Source: Streptomyces sp. NBC_01296 (GTDB lineage: Bacteria > Actinomycetota > Actinomycetes > Streptomycetales > Streptomycetaceae). Taken from it: 64,000 nt of DNA. Each line of letters opens with the position of its first letter. Position 1 is the first letter of the stretch. Position numbers and translations under genes: made by a program. The stretch covers positions 8,680,001-8,744,000 of the forward strand of contig NZ_CP130720.1 of NCBI RefSeq assembly GCF_035984415.1, written 5' to 3'. The notes under the pieces were generated by a model that was not told the origin of the DNA, did no database searches, and saw nothing but the letters and a program-made list of their open reading frames with translations. Shown here in pieces: positions 1 to 9,372 of the stretch.

Positions 1-35
1 TGTTTCAAGGGCACTGGACCTGCGGGCGGCGACGT

Positions 36-441
36 TCAGACGACGCGCAGCACTGGCCGGCTGTCCGGCGTGCCAAGGAGTTGTCGGACGCGCGCGGGAC
101 GCCGGCCCAATTCTTCGGCCGGACGTGGGATGGTGAGTCTTTTTCCCGCTCGGACCGTTCGTAGGTCTGGGCGAGCAGAGCGGGTTGCTCGCCGGGGAAT
201 CCGTCTACCGGCTCGGCGGTGAAGCCCGGCTGGCCGTCGAGTGCGCGCAGGCTCTGGTCGTCGCGGCTGGCGGTGGCGTTCGAGATCACTCCCAGTTCTC
301 TGCAGCGGAAGATGAGCGAGGCGACGCTCACCCCCAGATGCGCCGGATCTCCGTGAGTTCGGAGAGGTCGAGACGGCGGGGGAGCAATGGTGGGATGCTC
401 GCCGCGGGGGTGAGGAACTCCGCAGCCGTCGTCATCGGTCA
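36..441 (-). pseudogene. ImmA/IrrE-type metallopeptidase, degraded C-terminal part
   Basis: Three minus-strand frames read in sequence rebuild the C-terminal half of an ImmA/IrrE-type (COG2856) protein. The pieces are AAEFLTP..LPRRLDLSELTEIRRIWG, then VSVASLIFRCRELGVIS..ALDGQPGFTAEPV..FPGEQPALLAQ, then ELGRRPARVRQLLGTPDSRP ending in TGA at 36-38. At least two frameshifts separate them: one after RRIWG near 345, one near 120-130. The zinc-binding HExxH part that would precede them is not found upstream. In intact relatives this family cleaves repressors of mobile elements. This copy cannot be functional. The family call rests on my recognition of the motif order. Confidence 0.6.
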
Positions 442-923
442 GGGCGGCGCCGAGGGCATGAACGGAGACGCCTTCCCCCCAACCGGATACCCTGTGTGCC
501 GGACACGGGGCTCCACGCACATGCGTGCGGAATGGCATTTCTGCCCCAGGCCAGGCCGAGCGGGCGCGGCCGACGACCCTATGCGAACATACCCGCATTG
601 GCGTGTCCGGCCTCTGAAGCCTCTTATGAAGCTCAAATATGCGCCGCTCGGTACGCAACGGAACAGGACGGCGTCTATTGTCTGCTGTCATGGAGTCAGC
701 TCCACGAGTCGCCGCCCGGAAGCGTGACCCGAACAAGTAACGCCTTGGTCGCACTGCGGAATGAGACCGTCACCACCCCCCGGCGGGGATGGTCACCCGG
801 TTAGAGGCTGGTCCCTCTCATCGGGCAGTTGACTCTTCTGAACCCGATACCCGGGCACCGCCCATCGGGTTCGGCGAAAATCTGGTTCAGCAGGCTGATG
901 GCATTACTACGGGAGAGACGGCC
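442..923. other. Gap without a supportable gene
   Basis: About 480 bp between the ImmA-type remnant and the LAL regulator. Open frames exist on both strands but none has family-like sequence. The only functional signal seen is the ribosome binding site GGGAGAG at 911-917, which precedes the chosen GTG start at 924. Confidence 0.5.
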
Positions 924-3767
924 GTGCAATTCTTGGGGCCTCGCCTCGTCGGACGCGATGCCGAAACGGAGATCCTCACCACTCTGGCGGTACGTGCCGC
1001 GCGCGGCACGGGACAGGCCGCGTTCATCGTCGGCGAGGCCGGGGCGGGCAAGACGGCGCTGCTTCGGTGCGCGGCGGCAGACGCCGAAGGCGCCGGCCTC
1101 CAGGCGCTGTGGGGATCTGCTCAGGAGTTGGAGGCGCATCGCCCGTTCGCGTTGATATCGGCCTGCCTGGGGATCGATGACGGCCCTATGGACCCCCTGA
1201 GGGCGCGGGCCGCCGAAGTCCTCCTGGGGCAGGCTCGGTACGGGCTGCCGGGCACGCCGGGAGGCGCGGATTTCGCCACCGTGGAAGCCATGTGCGTTCT
1301 GGTGGAGGAGATCTGTGCGCAGGGGCCCGTAGCGCTCTTCCTCGATGATCTTCAGTGGGCCGATCGGGCCAGTGTGCTGGTATTGCAGCGGCTCGTGCAA
1401 TCGGTGGCTCAGTTGCCGCTGCTGATCGTCGGGGCGCTTCGCCCGGTTCCCCGGGTGGTGGAGGTCGACGTACTCGCCCGTGGGCTGCGAGGCGGCAACC
1501 GTACGGTGCTGCAGCTCGGTCCGTTGGCCTCCTGGGCCGTGCCCTTGTTGGTGGCCGACGTGATCGGGCATGAGCCCGGTCCTCGGTTGCTTCGGCTGTG
1601 CGAGGGGGCGGCAGGCAACCCGCTGTACCTGGAGGAGCTGATTGCCGCCCTTCGACGGGAAGAGGCGATCACGCTGAACGGGGCTGTCGCGGAGGTCACG
1701 GCCGATTGCCCCGTTCCGGCGATCGACACGCTGATCACTCACCGGCTGGCGTACCTGCGTGACGAGGTCCTGCAGGTGTTGCGCGCGGCGTCCGTGCTGG
1801 GAGCCGGCTGCACGCTCCACGATCTGGGAGCAGTACTGGAGGTGCCGGCCCACGTCCTGCTCACCACCGTCGCTGATGCCGAAGCGGCCGGAATCCTGAC
1901 TCCTGACGGCCCACGCGTCGTCTTCCGTCATGACCTGGTGCGCCAAGCTCTGCACGACGCCGTGCCGAGTTCCGTACGCTCGCTGCTACACATCCGGGCC
2001 GCGCAGGCTCTGACCCGGGCCGGGGCGGCGCCCGAGCGCGTTGCCGGACATCTGCTGGAAGCCGCCCCTGCGGACGGGGAGTTTTTGGTTCCCTGGATAA
2101 CCGGGTCCGCAGCGCAGCTCACCGCGCGTGCGCCCGGTCTGGCTCTGCGGCTGCTGGGCACGGCGCTGGAGATCGCCGATCCCGCTGACCCGTGCTACGA
2201 GCAGTTACGTCTGCACCATGTCGTCGCGCAACTGTCATCAGGTCTTCTGGCCGAGGCCGAGGAGAGCGCCCGCATCGCTCTGGCCAGACCCGCCGATCCG
2301 GGTCTGGAAGATCTGTTTCGCTGGATCATCGTGCAGGCCGCGTTCGCGCGCGGCCGCCCCGACGTCGCTCTGGCAGAAACCCGTCTTACGTGCGGAACAG
2401 CAGGCGTGCCGACACTCGATGCGGTCCGGTTCCAAGCATTTGCATCGGTATGCCTCTTCGCCCTGGGGAGGCTGCCGGAAGCGGGAGCTGTGGCTTCCGC
2501 TGCGCGGCGAGCGGCTGCCGAGCTGGGCGACGCAACGGCCTTGGCCTACGCCCTGCAAGTGCTGGCCGCCAAGCATTTCCTGGAGGCTCCTGGCCTTGAA
2601 GCACTGGAGCTTGCCCGTCAGGCGTCGCGTCTGACACCCGAGACGATCCACCCGGCGCAGTGGCTCGGGCTGCAGCTCGCGCTGGCCAACTGCTACATGG
2701 AACTGGATCTGACCCCGGACGCGGAGCGCACCTTGGCGAGCGTGCGCCCAAGCGCCGAGGACCTCGGGGGTGTGTTCCTGCCGTGGTACCACCTGTCCTG
2801 TGCGCTGCTGGCGTTCCATGCCGGCCGGTGGGAGGACGCGATGGCAGAGGTGGACGCCGGCCTCGACCCCGGCGTCCACTTTGCAATGAGCCGGGCGTTG
2901 CGAGCGTTGGCGGGGGCAATAGCCGTCCATCAAGGCCGGCGGGACGACGCTGAGAGCCATATGAGCCAGGCTGCAGCGGCACAAGACAGCGGAACGGTCT
3001 CCTGGTTCTACGAGTACGTCCTCTTGTGTACCCAGGCCCTGCTGGACGAGGCGCAAGGGCATCCCGAGCGGGCCTTCCGCCGGTTGGCGCACAGCTTCGA
3101 TGCCGGAATCGGGCATCTGCCCGGTCAGCTGATCCTCAGCTTCCTGACACCCGATCTGGTCCGACTCGCGCTTGACCAGGGCGACTCGCCGGCAGCCCGG
3201 CGTTACGCGCAGGCGGCGCGCTCGCGTGCCGCACACAGCAGCGCTCCCTACCATCTGGGGGACGCCTGCCGGTGCGAGGGGCTCATCGCACAGGATCCGG
3301 AGCTGTTGCTGGAAGCAGCCCGTCACTACAGTGAAGCCACACGGCCGCTGAACCAGGCGCACGCCCTCACCGACGCCGCCGAGATGCACGCGATACGCGG
3401 CCGGCCCTCCGACGGCCGCGCCCACCTCGAGCGAGCTCTGGCGATCTACGCCGGCCTGGGCGCAGTCTGGGACGCGGCGCGTGCCACCGCCCGCCTTCGC
3501 GCGGTCTCCGTGAGCCGCGGCAACCGCGGCCCCCGCAACACCGTCCGCCTGGGATGGGAAGCACTCACCTCCACCGAGCGCATCATCGCCGGTCACGTCG
3601 CTGCTGGACACTCCAACCCCGAAACAGCCGCCCGCATGTGCATCTCGCGCCGCACCGTCAGCACCCACGTCTCCAACATCTTGCGCAAGCTCGGACTGAC
3701 CTCGCGAGTAGAGCTGGCCACCGAAGTGATCCGCCGCAACAGCCTGCCCGAACACCAGCAGCCCTGA
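924..3767 (+). CDS. LAL-type LuxR family transcriptional regulator with AAA ATPase domain
   Basis: Large ATP-binding regulator of the LuxR (LAL/MalT-like) type, about 947 residues. Residues 37-44 form a Walker A (GEAGAGKT). A Walker B follows (VALFLDDLQWAD). A long alpha-helical, TPR-like middle comes next. The C-terminal ~60 residues are a LuxR helix-turn-helix (LTSTERIIAGHVAAGHSN..SRRTVSTHVSNILRKLGL). The frame is open from 789, but GTG 924 is preferred. It has the purine-rich RBS at 911-917, and the homologous core (the FLGPRLVGRDAE region) begins directly after it. Family members activate nearby catabolic or secondary-metabolite genes on effector and ATP binding. No obvious target lies beside it: the 3' neighbour is a broken PucR gene. 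The family is certain; the regulon is unknown. Confidence 0.9.
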   Translation: MQFLGPRLVGRDAETEILTTLAVRAARGTGQAAFIVGEAGAGKTALLRCAAADAEGAGLQALWGSAQELEAHRPFALISACLGIDDGPMDPLRARAAEVLLGQARYGLPGTPGGADFATVEAMCVLVEEICAQGPVALFLDDLQWADRASVLVLQRLVQSVAQLPLLIVGALRPVPRVVEVDVLARGLRGGNRTVLQLGPLASWAVPLLVADVIGHEPGPRLLRLCEGAAGNPLYLEELIAALRREEAITLNGAVAEVTADCPVPAIDTLITHRLAYLRDEVLQVLRAASVLGAGCTLHDLGAVLEVPAHVLLTTVADAEAAGILTPDGPRVVFRHDLVRQALHDAVPSSVRSLLHIRAAQALTRAGAAPERVAGHLLEAAPADGEFLVPWITGSAAQLTARAPGLALRLLGTALEIADPADPCYEQLRLHHVVAQLSSGLLAEAEESARIALARPADPGLEDLFRWIIVQAAFARGRPDVALAETRLTCGTAGVPTLDAVRFQAFASVCLFALGRLPEAGAVASAARRAAAELGDATALAYALQVLAAKHFLEAPGLEALELARQASRLTPETIHPAQWLGLQLALANCYMELDLTPDAERTLASVRPSAEDLGGVFLPWYHLSCALLAFHAGRWEDAMAEVDAGLDPGVHFAMSRALRALAGAIAVHQGRRDDAESHMSQAAAAQDSGTVSWFYEYVLLCTQALLDEAQGHPERAFRRLAHSFDAGIGHLPGQLILSFLTPDLVRLALDQGDSPAARRYAQAARSRAAHSSAPYHLGDACRCEGLIAQDPELLLEAARHYSEATRPLNQAHALTDAAEMHAIRGRPSDGRAHLERALAIYAGLGAVWDAARATARLRAVSVSRGNRGPRNTVRLGWEALTSTERIIAGHVAAGHSNPETAARMCISRRTVSTHVSNILRKLGLTSRVELATEVIRRNSLPEHQQP

Positions 3768-4086
3768 ACCGTCAATCAGTCGGAGCAGGGCTCCTCGTAC
3801 ACCCACCACCACGCCATGCCGACGCCGTACGTCCACCAGGTCACCGAACACATCCACATGCGGGCCGCCCACCACGGCGTGCCCGGCGGGGAGGATTGCG
3901 TCCTCAATGAGCGGGCCCTGATCTGCTCAGCCCGCCTCCACCGAGCCCGCCCCCGCACGACACCCAGAAGATGCGCGACGTCGCCAGCAAGCCCGCGACG
4001 AACGGGTCGCCGTGACGGCGGTCAGCGTCCGGCGGCGGATGGGGCCCCGCCTGAGGGGCGGAGCCCACCGGGCCGGACTGCTGCGG
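3768..4086. other. Gap with a low-confidence His-rich open frame
   Basis: No recognisable gene between the LAL regulator and the PucR remnant. A plus-strand frame starting at 3816 has a His-rich beginning (VHQVTEHIHMRAAHHG). A different frame just before 4014 reads HDTQKMRDVASKPATNGSP and stops. Both look like decayed coding sequence, but neither can be assigned. Confidence 0.35.
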
Positions 4087-4521
4087 TCACAGGCCGTTGA
4101 CGCGGGCGCTTGTTTCCACGGCCAGCGGTGTGAAGTTCGCTGTGGTGACGCGGTCCGTTCTGCGGCCCCGCCGCGCGTGCGGAATCCGAATCTGCGCCAT
4201 CAGCCGGCGGGTGTGCAAGGTCATCTTCAGTTCGAACCGGGTACGGGGGTCACGTAGCTGCGGTCCGAAGAGTTTCTCCAGTTGCCGCATGCGGTACCGG
4301 ACGGTCTGGGGATGCACGTTCAGGGCCTTTGCGGCCTCTGGGGCGCCACCGCGTTCGAGCCAGGCGAGCAGGGTCGCCTCCAGCCGCTCGCTCTGGCGTG
4401 GGGTCAGGCCTGCCAGGGGCCGCAGCCATTGGGCGGCCAGCGCCTGGGCCAGCGGTTCGTCCTGGAGGAGGATCACAGTGGAGAGGTGGTCGTCGACGAA
4501 GACGGGCGCTGACCGGGGCGC
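4087..4521 (-). pseudogene. PucR family regulator, C-terminal fragment
   Basis: The minus-strand frame reads SAPVFVDDHLSTVILLQDEP, then LRPLAGLTPRQSERLEATLLAWLERGGAPEAAKALNVHPQTVRYRMRQLEKLFGPQLRDPRTRFELKM. The NVHPQTVRYRMRQLE helix-turn-helix is diagnostic of the PucR C-terminal domain. An intact PucR-type protein is roughly 400-500 residues. Here coding similarity starts abruptly near 4521, where unrelated plus-strand coding sequence begins. The 5' three-quarters are therefore gone. A downstream ATG at 4476 could still give a 129-residue HTH protein, but a remnant is more likely. Confidence 0.7.
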
Positions 4522-4721
4522 AGACCGCGAGCGAAATGCACGACATGATCGCCACCGCCACCCGCGGCATCAGCTGGGACGCCCGGACCCTCGGCCCGGA
4601 CATCGCCCTGGACGTCCTGGTCGGCAAGCACCAAGACCTGGCCCTGCGCGATGAGGGGCTGACCAGGCTCCTACTCGACGCCGACGAAACCATCGGCGCG
4701 CCCGGCATCGCCCGCCCGGGA
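4518..4721 (+). pseudogene. Fragment of unrecognised gene
   Basis: A stretch of about 68 codons with protein-like composition (ASEMHDMIATATRGISWDAR.., DIALDVLVGKHQDLALRDEG.., LLLDADETIGAPGI). It lies in a longer plus-strand frame (4329-4970) whose ends look non-coding. It has no own start with an RBS, and it begins exactly where the PucR fragment on the other strand ends, so the point near 4520 looks like a rearrangement junction. Family not recognised. Confidence 0.4.
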
Positions 4722-4938
4722 CACTGCGCCCACTGCGGTGGGAGTGGCCAGGGCCAGCCGCTGTGGACGCGCTCGGCACTGGGCAAGCTCTGCCGACGCA
4801 GGGCTTGCCCAGACCTCCGGCTAGATGATCAATTCCAAAGGATGCCTGCAGGGGGTGTGGGGTGGGCGGCGGCCGAAGCCACCGCAAGACGGTCAGGCGG
4901 CGGGCTGCCAGCCTTGTTGTCGAGGTGGCAGCGGGCGG

Positions 4939-5121
4939 TCAGGCGTCAGGGGCGACTTCGGGGTGCGTGAACCGCATGGGCTTGCCCAGCGACCGGGCGT
5001 AGGCGATTTCGGTTCGGGTGCTGTCTGCGATGTAGTCGCCGACGAAAGCGCCTGAGTTCGCGAATACTGAGCACTCGGCGCCCCGAACCTGGGCGTTCGT
5101 CGCGTGTCGGTTGGCGATCAT
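4939..5121 (-). pseudogene. C-terminal fragment of a small hypothetical protein
   Basis: The minus-strand frame ends with SGAFVGDYIADSTRTEIAYA, then RSLGKPMRFTHPEVAPDA. The pattern 'V.G.(Y/F)(I/V)G.STRTEIAYA..LGKPV.(F/Y)TH' recurs at the C-terminus of small Streptomyces proteins related to nucleoside-deoxyribosyltransferase-like folds (my recollection). The upstream half of such a protein is missing: the reading frame runs into the promoter region of the plus-strand gene at 5166. It is probably inactive. Confidence 0.45.
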
Positions 5122-5165
5122 CGCCTGGCCCTAACCGCAGGGCTGGACCTGGGAGACTAGGGATC

Positions 5166-5378
5166 ATGACCGACCATCGACCGCTCTCGCTGCCCGCCTT
5201 CTCCGAGCCCGCTCCCGTACCCGCCCAGGCGGGTGGGCGCCGGCTGATGCCGGTCGAGCAGGGCGCCTACTTCCGCCAGCCGCCCGGCGAGACCGAGCCC
5301 GAGCCCGCACCCGCCCCGGCCCGACGTCCGCTCGCCCCCGGCGGCCTCACCTTCTCAGACCCGGACCGCCATATCTGA
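5166..5378 (+). CDS. Small hypothetical protein, Pro/Glu-rich
   Basis: A 70-residue protein that is acidic and proline-rich in the middle (GETEPEPAPAPARRPLAPGG). ATG at 5166 has AGGGA three to seven bases upstream, which is rather tight. There is no transmembrane segment, signal peptide or known motif. It stands alone, followed after 180 bp by another small hypothetical gene in the same orientation. Codon third positions are GC-rich, as in genuine neighbours. I do not recognise a family. Confidence 0.5.
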   Translation: MTDHRPLSLPAFSEPAPVPAQAGGRRLMPVEQGAYFRQPPGETEPEPAPAPARRPLAPGGLTFSDPDRHI

Positions 5379-5559
5379 GCGCTACCACCACGGGTTGCGC
5401 CACGTCTAGGACCAGCTCACCACCTAGCCCCACCGCCCGGTGTGCCAGCGCCTCCACCTGGACAGTGGTCGTAGCCGGCCCGGCTCCCGCCTCGGATACC
5501 GTGTTCCTCTACGGGGTGCCATAACGGATGTGACGCCCCCCACCGGAGGTAGTCAGCGT

Positions 5560-5949
5560 ATGAGTTCAAAGCGCAGCAAGAATCCAGCCCTGCCCGTACT
5601 TGACGACGCATTCCGACTCGCGTCGGTCAAGGACGCCGAAGAGTCCACCCGTGACTTGGCCGCGCGGCTGGCCACCACCGAGCTGCGCCGCGTTTCCCAC
5701 CCGGGCCGGGTCACCTGGGAGCCCACCGATCAGGCCGAGCCCGTACCGGTCCCGCCGACTGTGGTCGACGGTGACGGGGACCTGTGGCTGCGGGACCGGG
5801 GCACTGGCACCTGGACCATGCCCGAGTTCAACCCGAAGGAGTTCCCGGCCCGCTGTGGCGAGGTTCTGACGTGGAACCAGCTTGCCCGCGAGTTTGGCCC
5901 GCTTACCGCACTGGCCGACGACCGCCGCATCGGCGGCGGCCGGCGCTGA
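5560..5949 (+). CDS. Hypothetical protein, 129 residues
   Basis: The start ATG at 5560 is fixed by a strong GGAGG at 5545-5549. The open frame upstream of it lacks a comparable site. The product is soluble. It begins with a basic MSSKRSK segment, has an internal acidic region (VPPTVVDGDGDLWLRDRGTG) and ends in Gly/Arg. The middle, with a TWTMPEFNPKEF..NQLAREFGPL region, could be a small globular domain. No signal peptide or membrane helix is present. I do not recognise a characterised family. It is likely monocistronic: the next 300 bp contain no gene. Confidence 0.65.
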   Translation: MSSKRSKNPALPVLDDAFRLASVKDAEESTRDLAARLATTELRRVSHPGRVTWEPTDQAEPVPVPPTVVDGDGDLWLRDRGTGTWTMPEFNPKEFPARCGEVLTWNQLAREFGPLTALADDRRIGGGRR

Positions 5950-6114
5950 CCGCGCAGCCTTCTGGTGTCGCTGGTCGGTGAAACTGGGTCCGTAAAGTTA
6001 ACGGCTCTGTCTCACATTCGGTGGTGACGGAGGGTGGCTAAGGTCGTTGACCCAGCTCAGCCTCAATGCGTCCCATCGAGCTATCCAACAGCAGACGCCG
6101 TACCTCATCCAGCC

Positions 6115-6180
6115 GTAGTCATCACGGAAGCGCGGTCACAGCCGCTTTCAGGGTTCTGACCGGAGTTCCGTGATGACTAC
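6115..6180. repeat. 15-bp perfect inverted repeat (interrupted hairpin)
   Basis: GTAGTCATCACGGAA (6115-6129) is matched exactly by its reverse complement at 6166-6180. The 36-bp spacer holds a further short pair, CGGTCA/TGACCG (6133-6138 and 6157-6162). It lies in a 325-bp gene-free stretch, away from any stop codon. It is therefore more likely an operator, a mobile-element end or a lost element's terminator than the terminator of a present gene. Confidence 0.7.
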
Positions 6181-6238
6181 TGCTGTCGCGAGTGTGGGTG
6201 CAGACGGTGAGTTCAGAGCAGTAGCCGACGCAGGCCTG

Positions 6239-6265
6239 CGGCCCGGGCCTCGCGGGCCCGGGCCG
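6239..6265 (-). terminator. Rho-independent-like hairpin for lipoprotein gene
   Basis: An 11-bp perfect GC stem, CGGCCCGGGCC (6239-6249), pairs with 6255-6265 around the 5-nt loop TCGCG. It lies about 10 nt beyond the stop codon of the minus-strand lipoprotein gene. There is no T-tract, as is usual in Streptomyces. Confidence 0.75.
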
Positions 6266-6274
6266 CGGGTGCCG

Positions 6275-6949
6275 TCACGCGTCGGGGTTCTTGCCCTCCG
6301 CTGTCTTCCTGATCCGGTCGATCTGAAGCTTCGCGAGTCCTTGCAGGTCGTCCGCTTTCCTCTGGTCGTATCCCTTGAGGTAGACGACGACCCCGCCCAC
6401 GCGCATCATCACCTCAACGCTGTACTCGCCGCTGACGTCTTCGGAGAACGCATCCGTTTCGTCTGCGCCTGCCGAGACGGTCAGCGGCGCCGGGGGGCTC
6501 CCGCCCTGCGACGCCTGCTTGCGCTTGTTGGCCACCAGACCCTTGAACGCCACGCCCGCGTTCTCGGCGGTGTCGAAGGAGTAGACGTGGAACCACACAG
6601 GTGCCCCCTTGCCCGTCGATTCCGCGTTTTCCTTGGTCTCGACGGACCGGTGGCCGTAGGCCGTGAGCCCGGCGCAGTTCGTCTGGGTGTCGCCTGCGCA
6701 CTCCTTCGCCGCTTTCGCCCCCTCTTCCGCCTCGGGCTTGGACGACCAGCCACCACTCACCCAGCCTTCGGGCAGGCGCCCGTTGCTCGGCAGGGCCACC
6801 CGCACCTGCTCCGCGGACAGCGTGAGCGGCGCTTTGCTCTCGTGCCCCTCCAGGGAGTCGCCGTTCGCGCGACCGGCCGGCTCGCCTCCGCATGCGGTCA
6901 ACACCGCCGCCAGCACCACCAGCGTCATCCCCCGTGTCGCCCTCTTCAC
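6275..6949 (-). CDS. Secreted lipoprotein of unknown function
   Basis: A 224-residue predicted lipoprotein. It has a basic N-terminus, a hydrophobic stretch (MTLVVLAAVLTAC) and a lipobox cysteine at residue 20, then a mature acidic, Lys/Glu-rich domain (SKPEAEEGAKAAKECAGDTQ.., SVEVMMRVGGVVVYLKGYDQ). Two further cysteines (CAGDTQTNC) could form a disulfide. The GTG start at 6949 is chosen because AGGAG lies six bases upstream. A TTG two codons earlier abuts the RBS and is unlikely. A strong hairpin follows the stop. It is anchored outside the cytoplasmic membrane. No enzymatic motif is seen and the role is unknown. Confidence 0.85.
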   Translation of the reverse strand: MKRATRGMTLVVLAAVLTACGGEPAGRANGDSLEGHESKAPLTLSAEQVRVALPSNGRLPEGWVSGGWSSKPEAEEGAKAAKECAGDTQTNCAGLTAYGHRSVETKENAESTGKGAPVWFHVYSFDTAENAGVAFKGLVANKRKQASQGGSPPAPLTVSAGADETDAFSEDVSGEYSVEVMMRVGGVVVYLKGYDQRKADDLQGLAKLQIDRIRKTAEGKNPDA

Positions 6950-7937
6950 CGTCAACTCCTCTGAACCTGCAGATCACTTGGAACGGCTACTCAACAACAT
7001 TGAAGATCGGAACGCCACACCGTTCGAGCCTGGATCCTGGTTCGGCCCCTCGCGGATGGTGCTGCGCAGGAGTGTCCGCAGAGCATCGGGACCGGCCTCT
7101 CCCCTCCCGCCCCCAGCTCCTCGTCCTCGGCCGCTTCGACACTGGGGCTGCTGCGCGTGAACGGTGTGGGGATAGGAGAGGGGCACGGCTGCGGTTGGGA
7201 GTGGCGGTGTCAGTGCCAGGGGTCAACCCCTCGCCCGCGCAGTCACCCGGGATGCCGAACGCTGTGCTTCTGCTGCGGGGCGCCGGCTGGCCGTGACTAT
7301 GGTCGGCTCAGTCCGCGTCGACAGGGCGTGCGCGGGCGAGGCCCGGTGATCCAGAGCGCTCTGGCGGCAGTAGCACCGGCCCGCCCAACCACCCAACGGA
7401 CCAAGGTCCGGCGTACGGGCACGCGGCTCCTCTGGTGCGGGCTACCCCGTTCTGCCGAACCTGGGAGCGGGCCCGCATGGGTACAGCGCCCGGACAGGCG
7501 CTCGGTGGCCCCGTACTGGCAGGCCTGCGGTCCTGCACTCACCGCTCCGGCCCGCCGCGCGCGGCAATTGGGGTCTGTGCGGGTGGTTCCGGGGGGTGTG
7601 GGGCGGGTCGTGCCGTGGTTGCCGTCCCTTGCCCACGACGACGACGGCCGGGTCGTCAATGGTCAGGCGGCCGGGCGCCGGACGCCAGCGGACGGGTAAG
7701 CGAGTGCTGTCAGCCCGGCTGCGTGACGGCGACGTGACGGCGGCCGGTACCCGGCCGACAGCGCCCTGGGGGGAGAAGGCCACCGACGCGGCAGGCGGGC
7801 TCCTCGCCAAGCCCCATCTCACCCAACCTGCCCGCGAAGCACGGGGCGAGACGGATCCCATCTTCCGCTCTGGTTTCTCCTCCCTTCGGGCCAATCATGG
7901 GCGCGTAGGCACTCGTACGCACTCTGCCTTGACCACC
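6950..7937. other. Long gap (about 990 bp) without a supportable gene
   Basis: Overlapping frames on both strands have composition typical of non-coding high-GC DNA, rich in Arg, Pro and Ala with no motifs. The promoters of the flanking divergent genes should lie at its two ends. I see no transposase remnant, tRNA or clear inverted repeat. Confidence 0.5.
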
Positions 7938-8654
7938 ATGAGCGGGGTGAAGCAGCTGGGTGGTGGGCACGAACCTGCTCCAACGTTCGACGAGATCCAG
8001 GCCAGGGTCGGAAAGCGCCTGGACGACGTTGCCAAGATCCTCGCCGGTGCCCTGGTCACGGTGGCCGGGGTTATGACCACACTGGGGCTGACGAGTGATG
8101 TCGTATTCGTCGCGCTCAACAATGAATCGTGGCCCATCTACGTGGCCTCGCTCTGCGCCATCCTCGCCATCGTGTGCAGCATCCTGGCCCTACTCATCCA
8201 CCCGACCCGGCGGGGCAACCTGTGGGAGACCGTCGTACTGGTGCTCGGAGTGATCTTCTACATGGTCGCGTTGAGCGTGGCGGTCGTCGGCGCGTCCAAA
8301 GCGGCAGGTGGGAACGGGCGACCGACGATCACTGACGTCAGACTCGCAGGGCCGAGGTCCGACATGAGGCTGAGCTTCGACGTGCACGCGGACGGCGTCG
8401 ACACGTGGGCGAGCATCAACGTATACGCGAACGCCGTGGCCAAGGACGGGGACTCCATCGAATCGCGCGACTTCTACAACAGCACCCTCAGGCCCAACGA
8501 CAGGGGCGAAATCGAACAGCACATTAGCGTGCCGTTCTCGGCCCCACAGGGCGCATGGGGCATCCAAATCAGCGCAGTCACTGCAGGCGGGGCCGAAGAG
8601 TGCGAGTCTCGATCAACGCGCGGTCCTACGTGTGCGGTGATCCAGCTTCCCTGA
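7938..8654 (+). CDS. Membrane protein with three helices and an exported C-terminal domain
   Basis: A 238-residue protein. After a ~33-residue amphipathic N-terminus (EIQARVGKRLDDVAKI) come three hydrophobic segments: residues ~35-60 (ILAGALVTVAGVMTTLGL), ~66-88 (YVASLCAILAIVCSILALLI) and ~96-118 (VVLVLGVIFYMVALSVAVVG). A ~120-residue polar, beta-rich C-terminus with two cysteines near its end (ECESRS..PTCAVIQLP) follows and is probably extracytoplasmic. The frame is open much further upstream, but ATG 7938 begins the protein-like part. No family is recognised. It is followed by an IS4 transposase remnant. Confidence 0.7.
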   Translation: MSGVKQLGGGHEPAPTFDEIQARVGKRLDDVAKILAGALVTVAGVMTTLGLTSDVVFVALNNESWPIYVASLCAILAIVCSILALLIHPTRRGNLWETVVLVLGVIFYMVALSVAVVGASKAAGGNGRPTITDVRLAGPRSDMRLSFDVHADGVDTWASINVYANAVAKDGDSIESRDFYNSTLRPNDRGEIEQHISVPFSAPQGAWGIQISAVTAGGAEECESRSTRGPTCAVIQLP

Positions 8655-8814
8655 CGACCCCGAAGGTTATGTTCATAGCGGGCCTTGACCCAAGGCCGGG
8701 TAGTTAACGGATTTCCTCTGGTGGCAAGGGGTTTTGGCGTCGGGTCGTGACGCGGGAAACGGGGTCGCGTTGATCAGATAGTCCTCCAAGACTGTTGATC
8801 GCCGAGGTGCCCCG

Positions 8815-9135
8815 TTGCCCGTACGTCATTGTGTCGCGCCGCCCGTTCTGACGACGCTCTCCCGCGTGTTCGTTGTGGCCGCGGGCCCCTTCGCGCCCGG
8901 CCATCTGGGTGAGCTGACGAAGGTCGTGCCGTTCGAGCTCGTCGACGAGGTCCTGGAGGAGACTGGCTGTGTGGAGCGCCGGGCGTCTCCTGCCCTCGCG
9001 GGTCGGGGTCTACTTTCTGCTGGCGATGTGCCTGTTCCCGGAGGTTGGCTACCGGCTGGTCTGGAACAAGCTCACCGCGGCACTGGCGGGCGTCGGTCTG
9101 GAGGTCGCGGGGCCGACCGCGAAGGCCCTGCTCGC
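8815..9135 (+). mobile_element. IS4 family transposase, N-terminal remnant
   Basis: Two overlapping frames rebuild the N-terminal domain of a Streptomyces IS4-type transposase. The first frame reads LSRVFVVAAGPFAPGHLGEL, then TKVVPFELVDEVLEETGCVE. The second reads LPSRVGVYFLLAMCLFPEVG, then YRLVWNKLTAAL..TAKAL. A frameshift lies near 8970-8990. The catalytic DDE domain that should follow is absent. The element is dead and both ends are undefined. Confidence 0.75.
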
Positions 9136-9372
9136 CGATCGGCTTCATGACCGCTGCGACGGCAAGAGGAAGCGAGGCGGTTCGCCGACGGCCCTGGCTC
9201 CACCCGCACGAGTCGACTCCGGCCCCGGATACCCGCACGGCCGAACGTACCCCGCCGCCGCAGACACCAGTGGTGCTGTCCGGGAAAGGGCCGCGATCTG
9301 CTTCACGGCCGTGCGTCACCCGTTCGCGCGCAGCCAGGTGCCGGTGAGGAGGGCGGGGAAGAGGCTGGGCGC

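Noticed and set aside
801..1955. Long minus-strand open frame opposite the LAL regulator
   Set aside because: It is Arg/Gln-rich with no motifs and mirrors a clear plus-strand gene; it is a GC-bias shadow.
8655..9372. A complete IS4 element
   Set aside because: Only the N-terminal transposase domain is found, in two frames. Terminal inverted repeats and the DDE catalytic part were not found.
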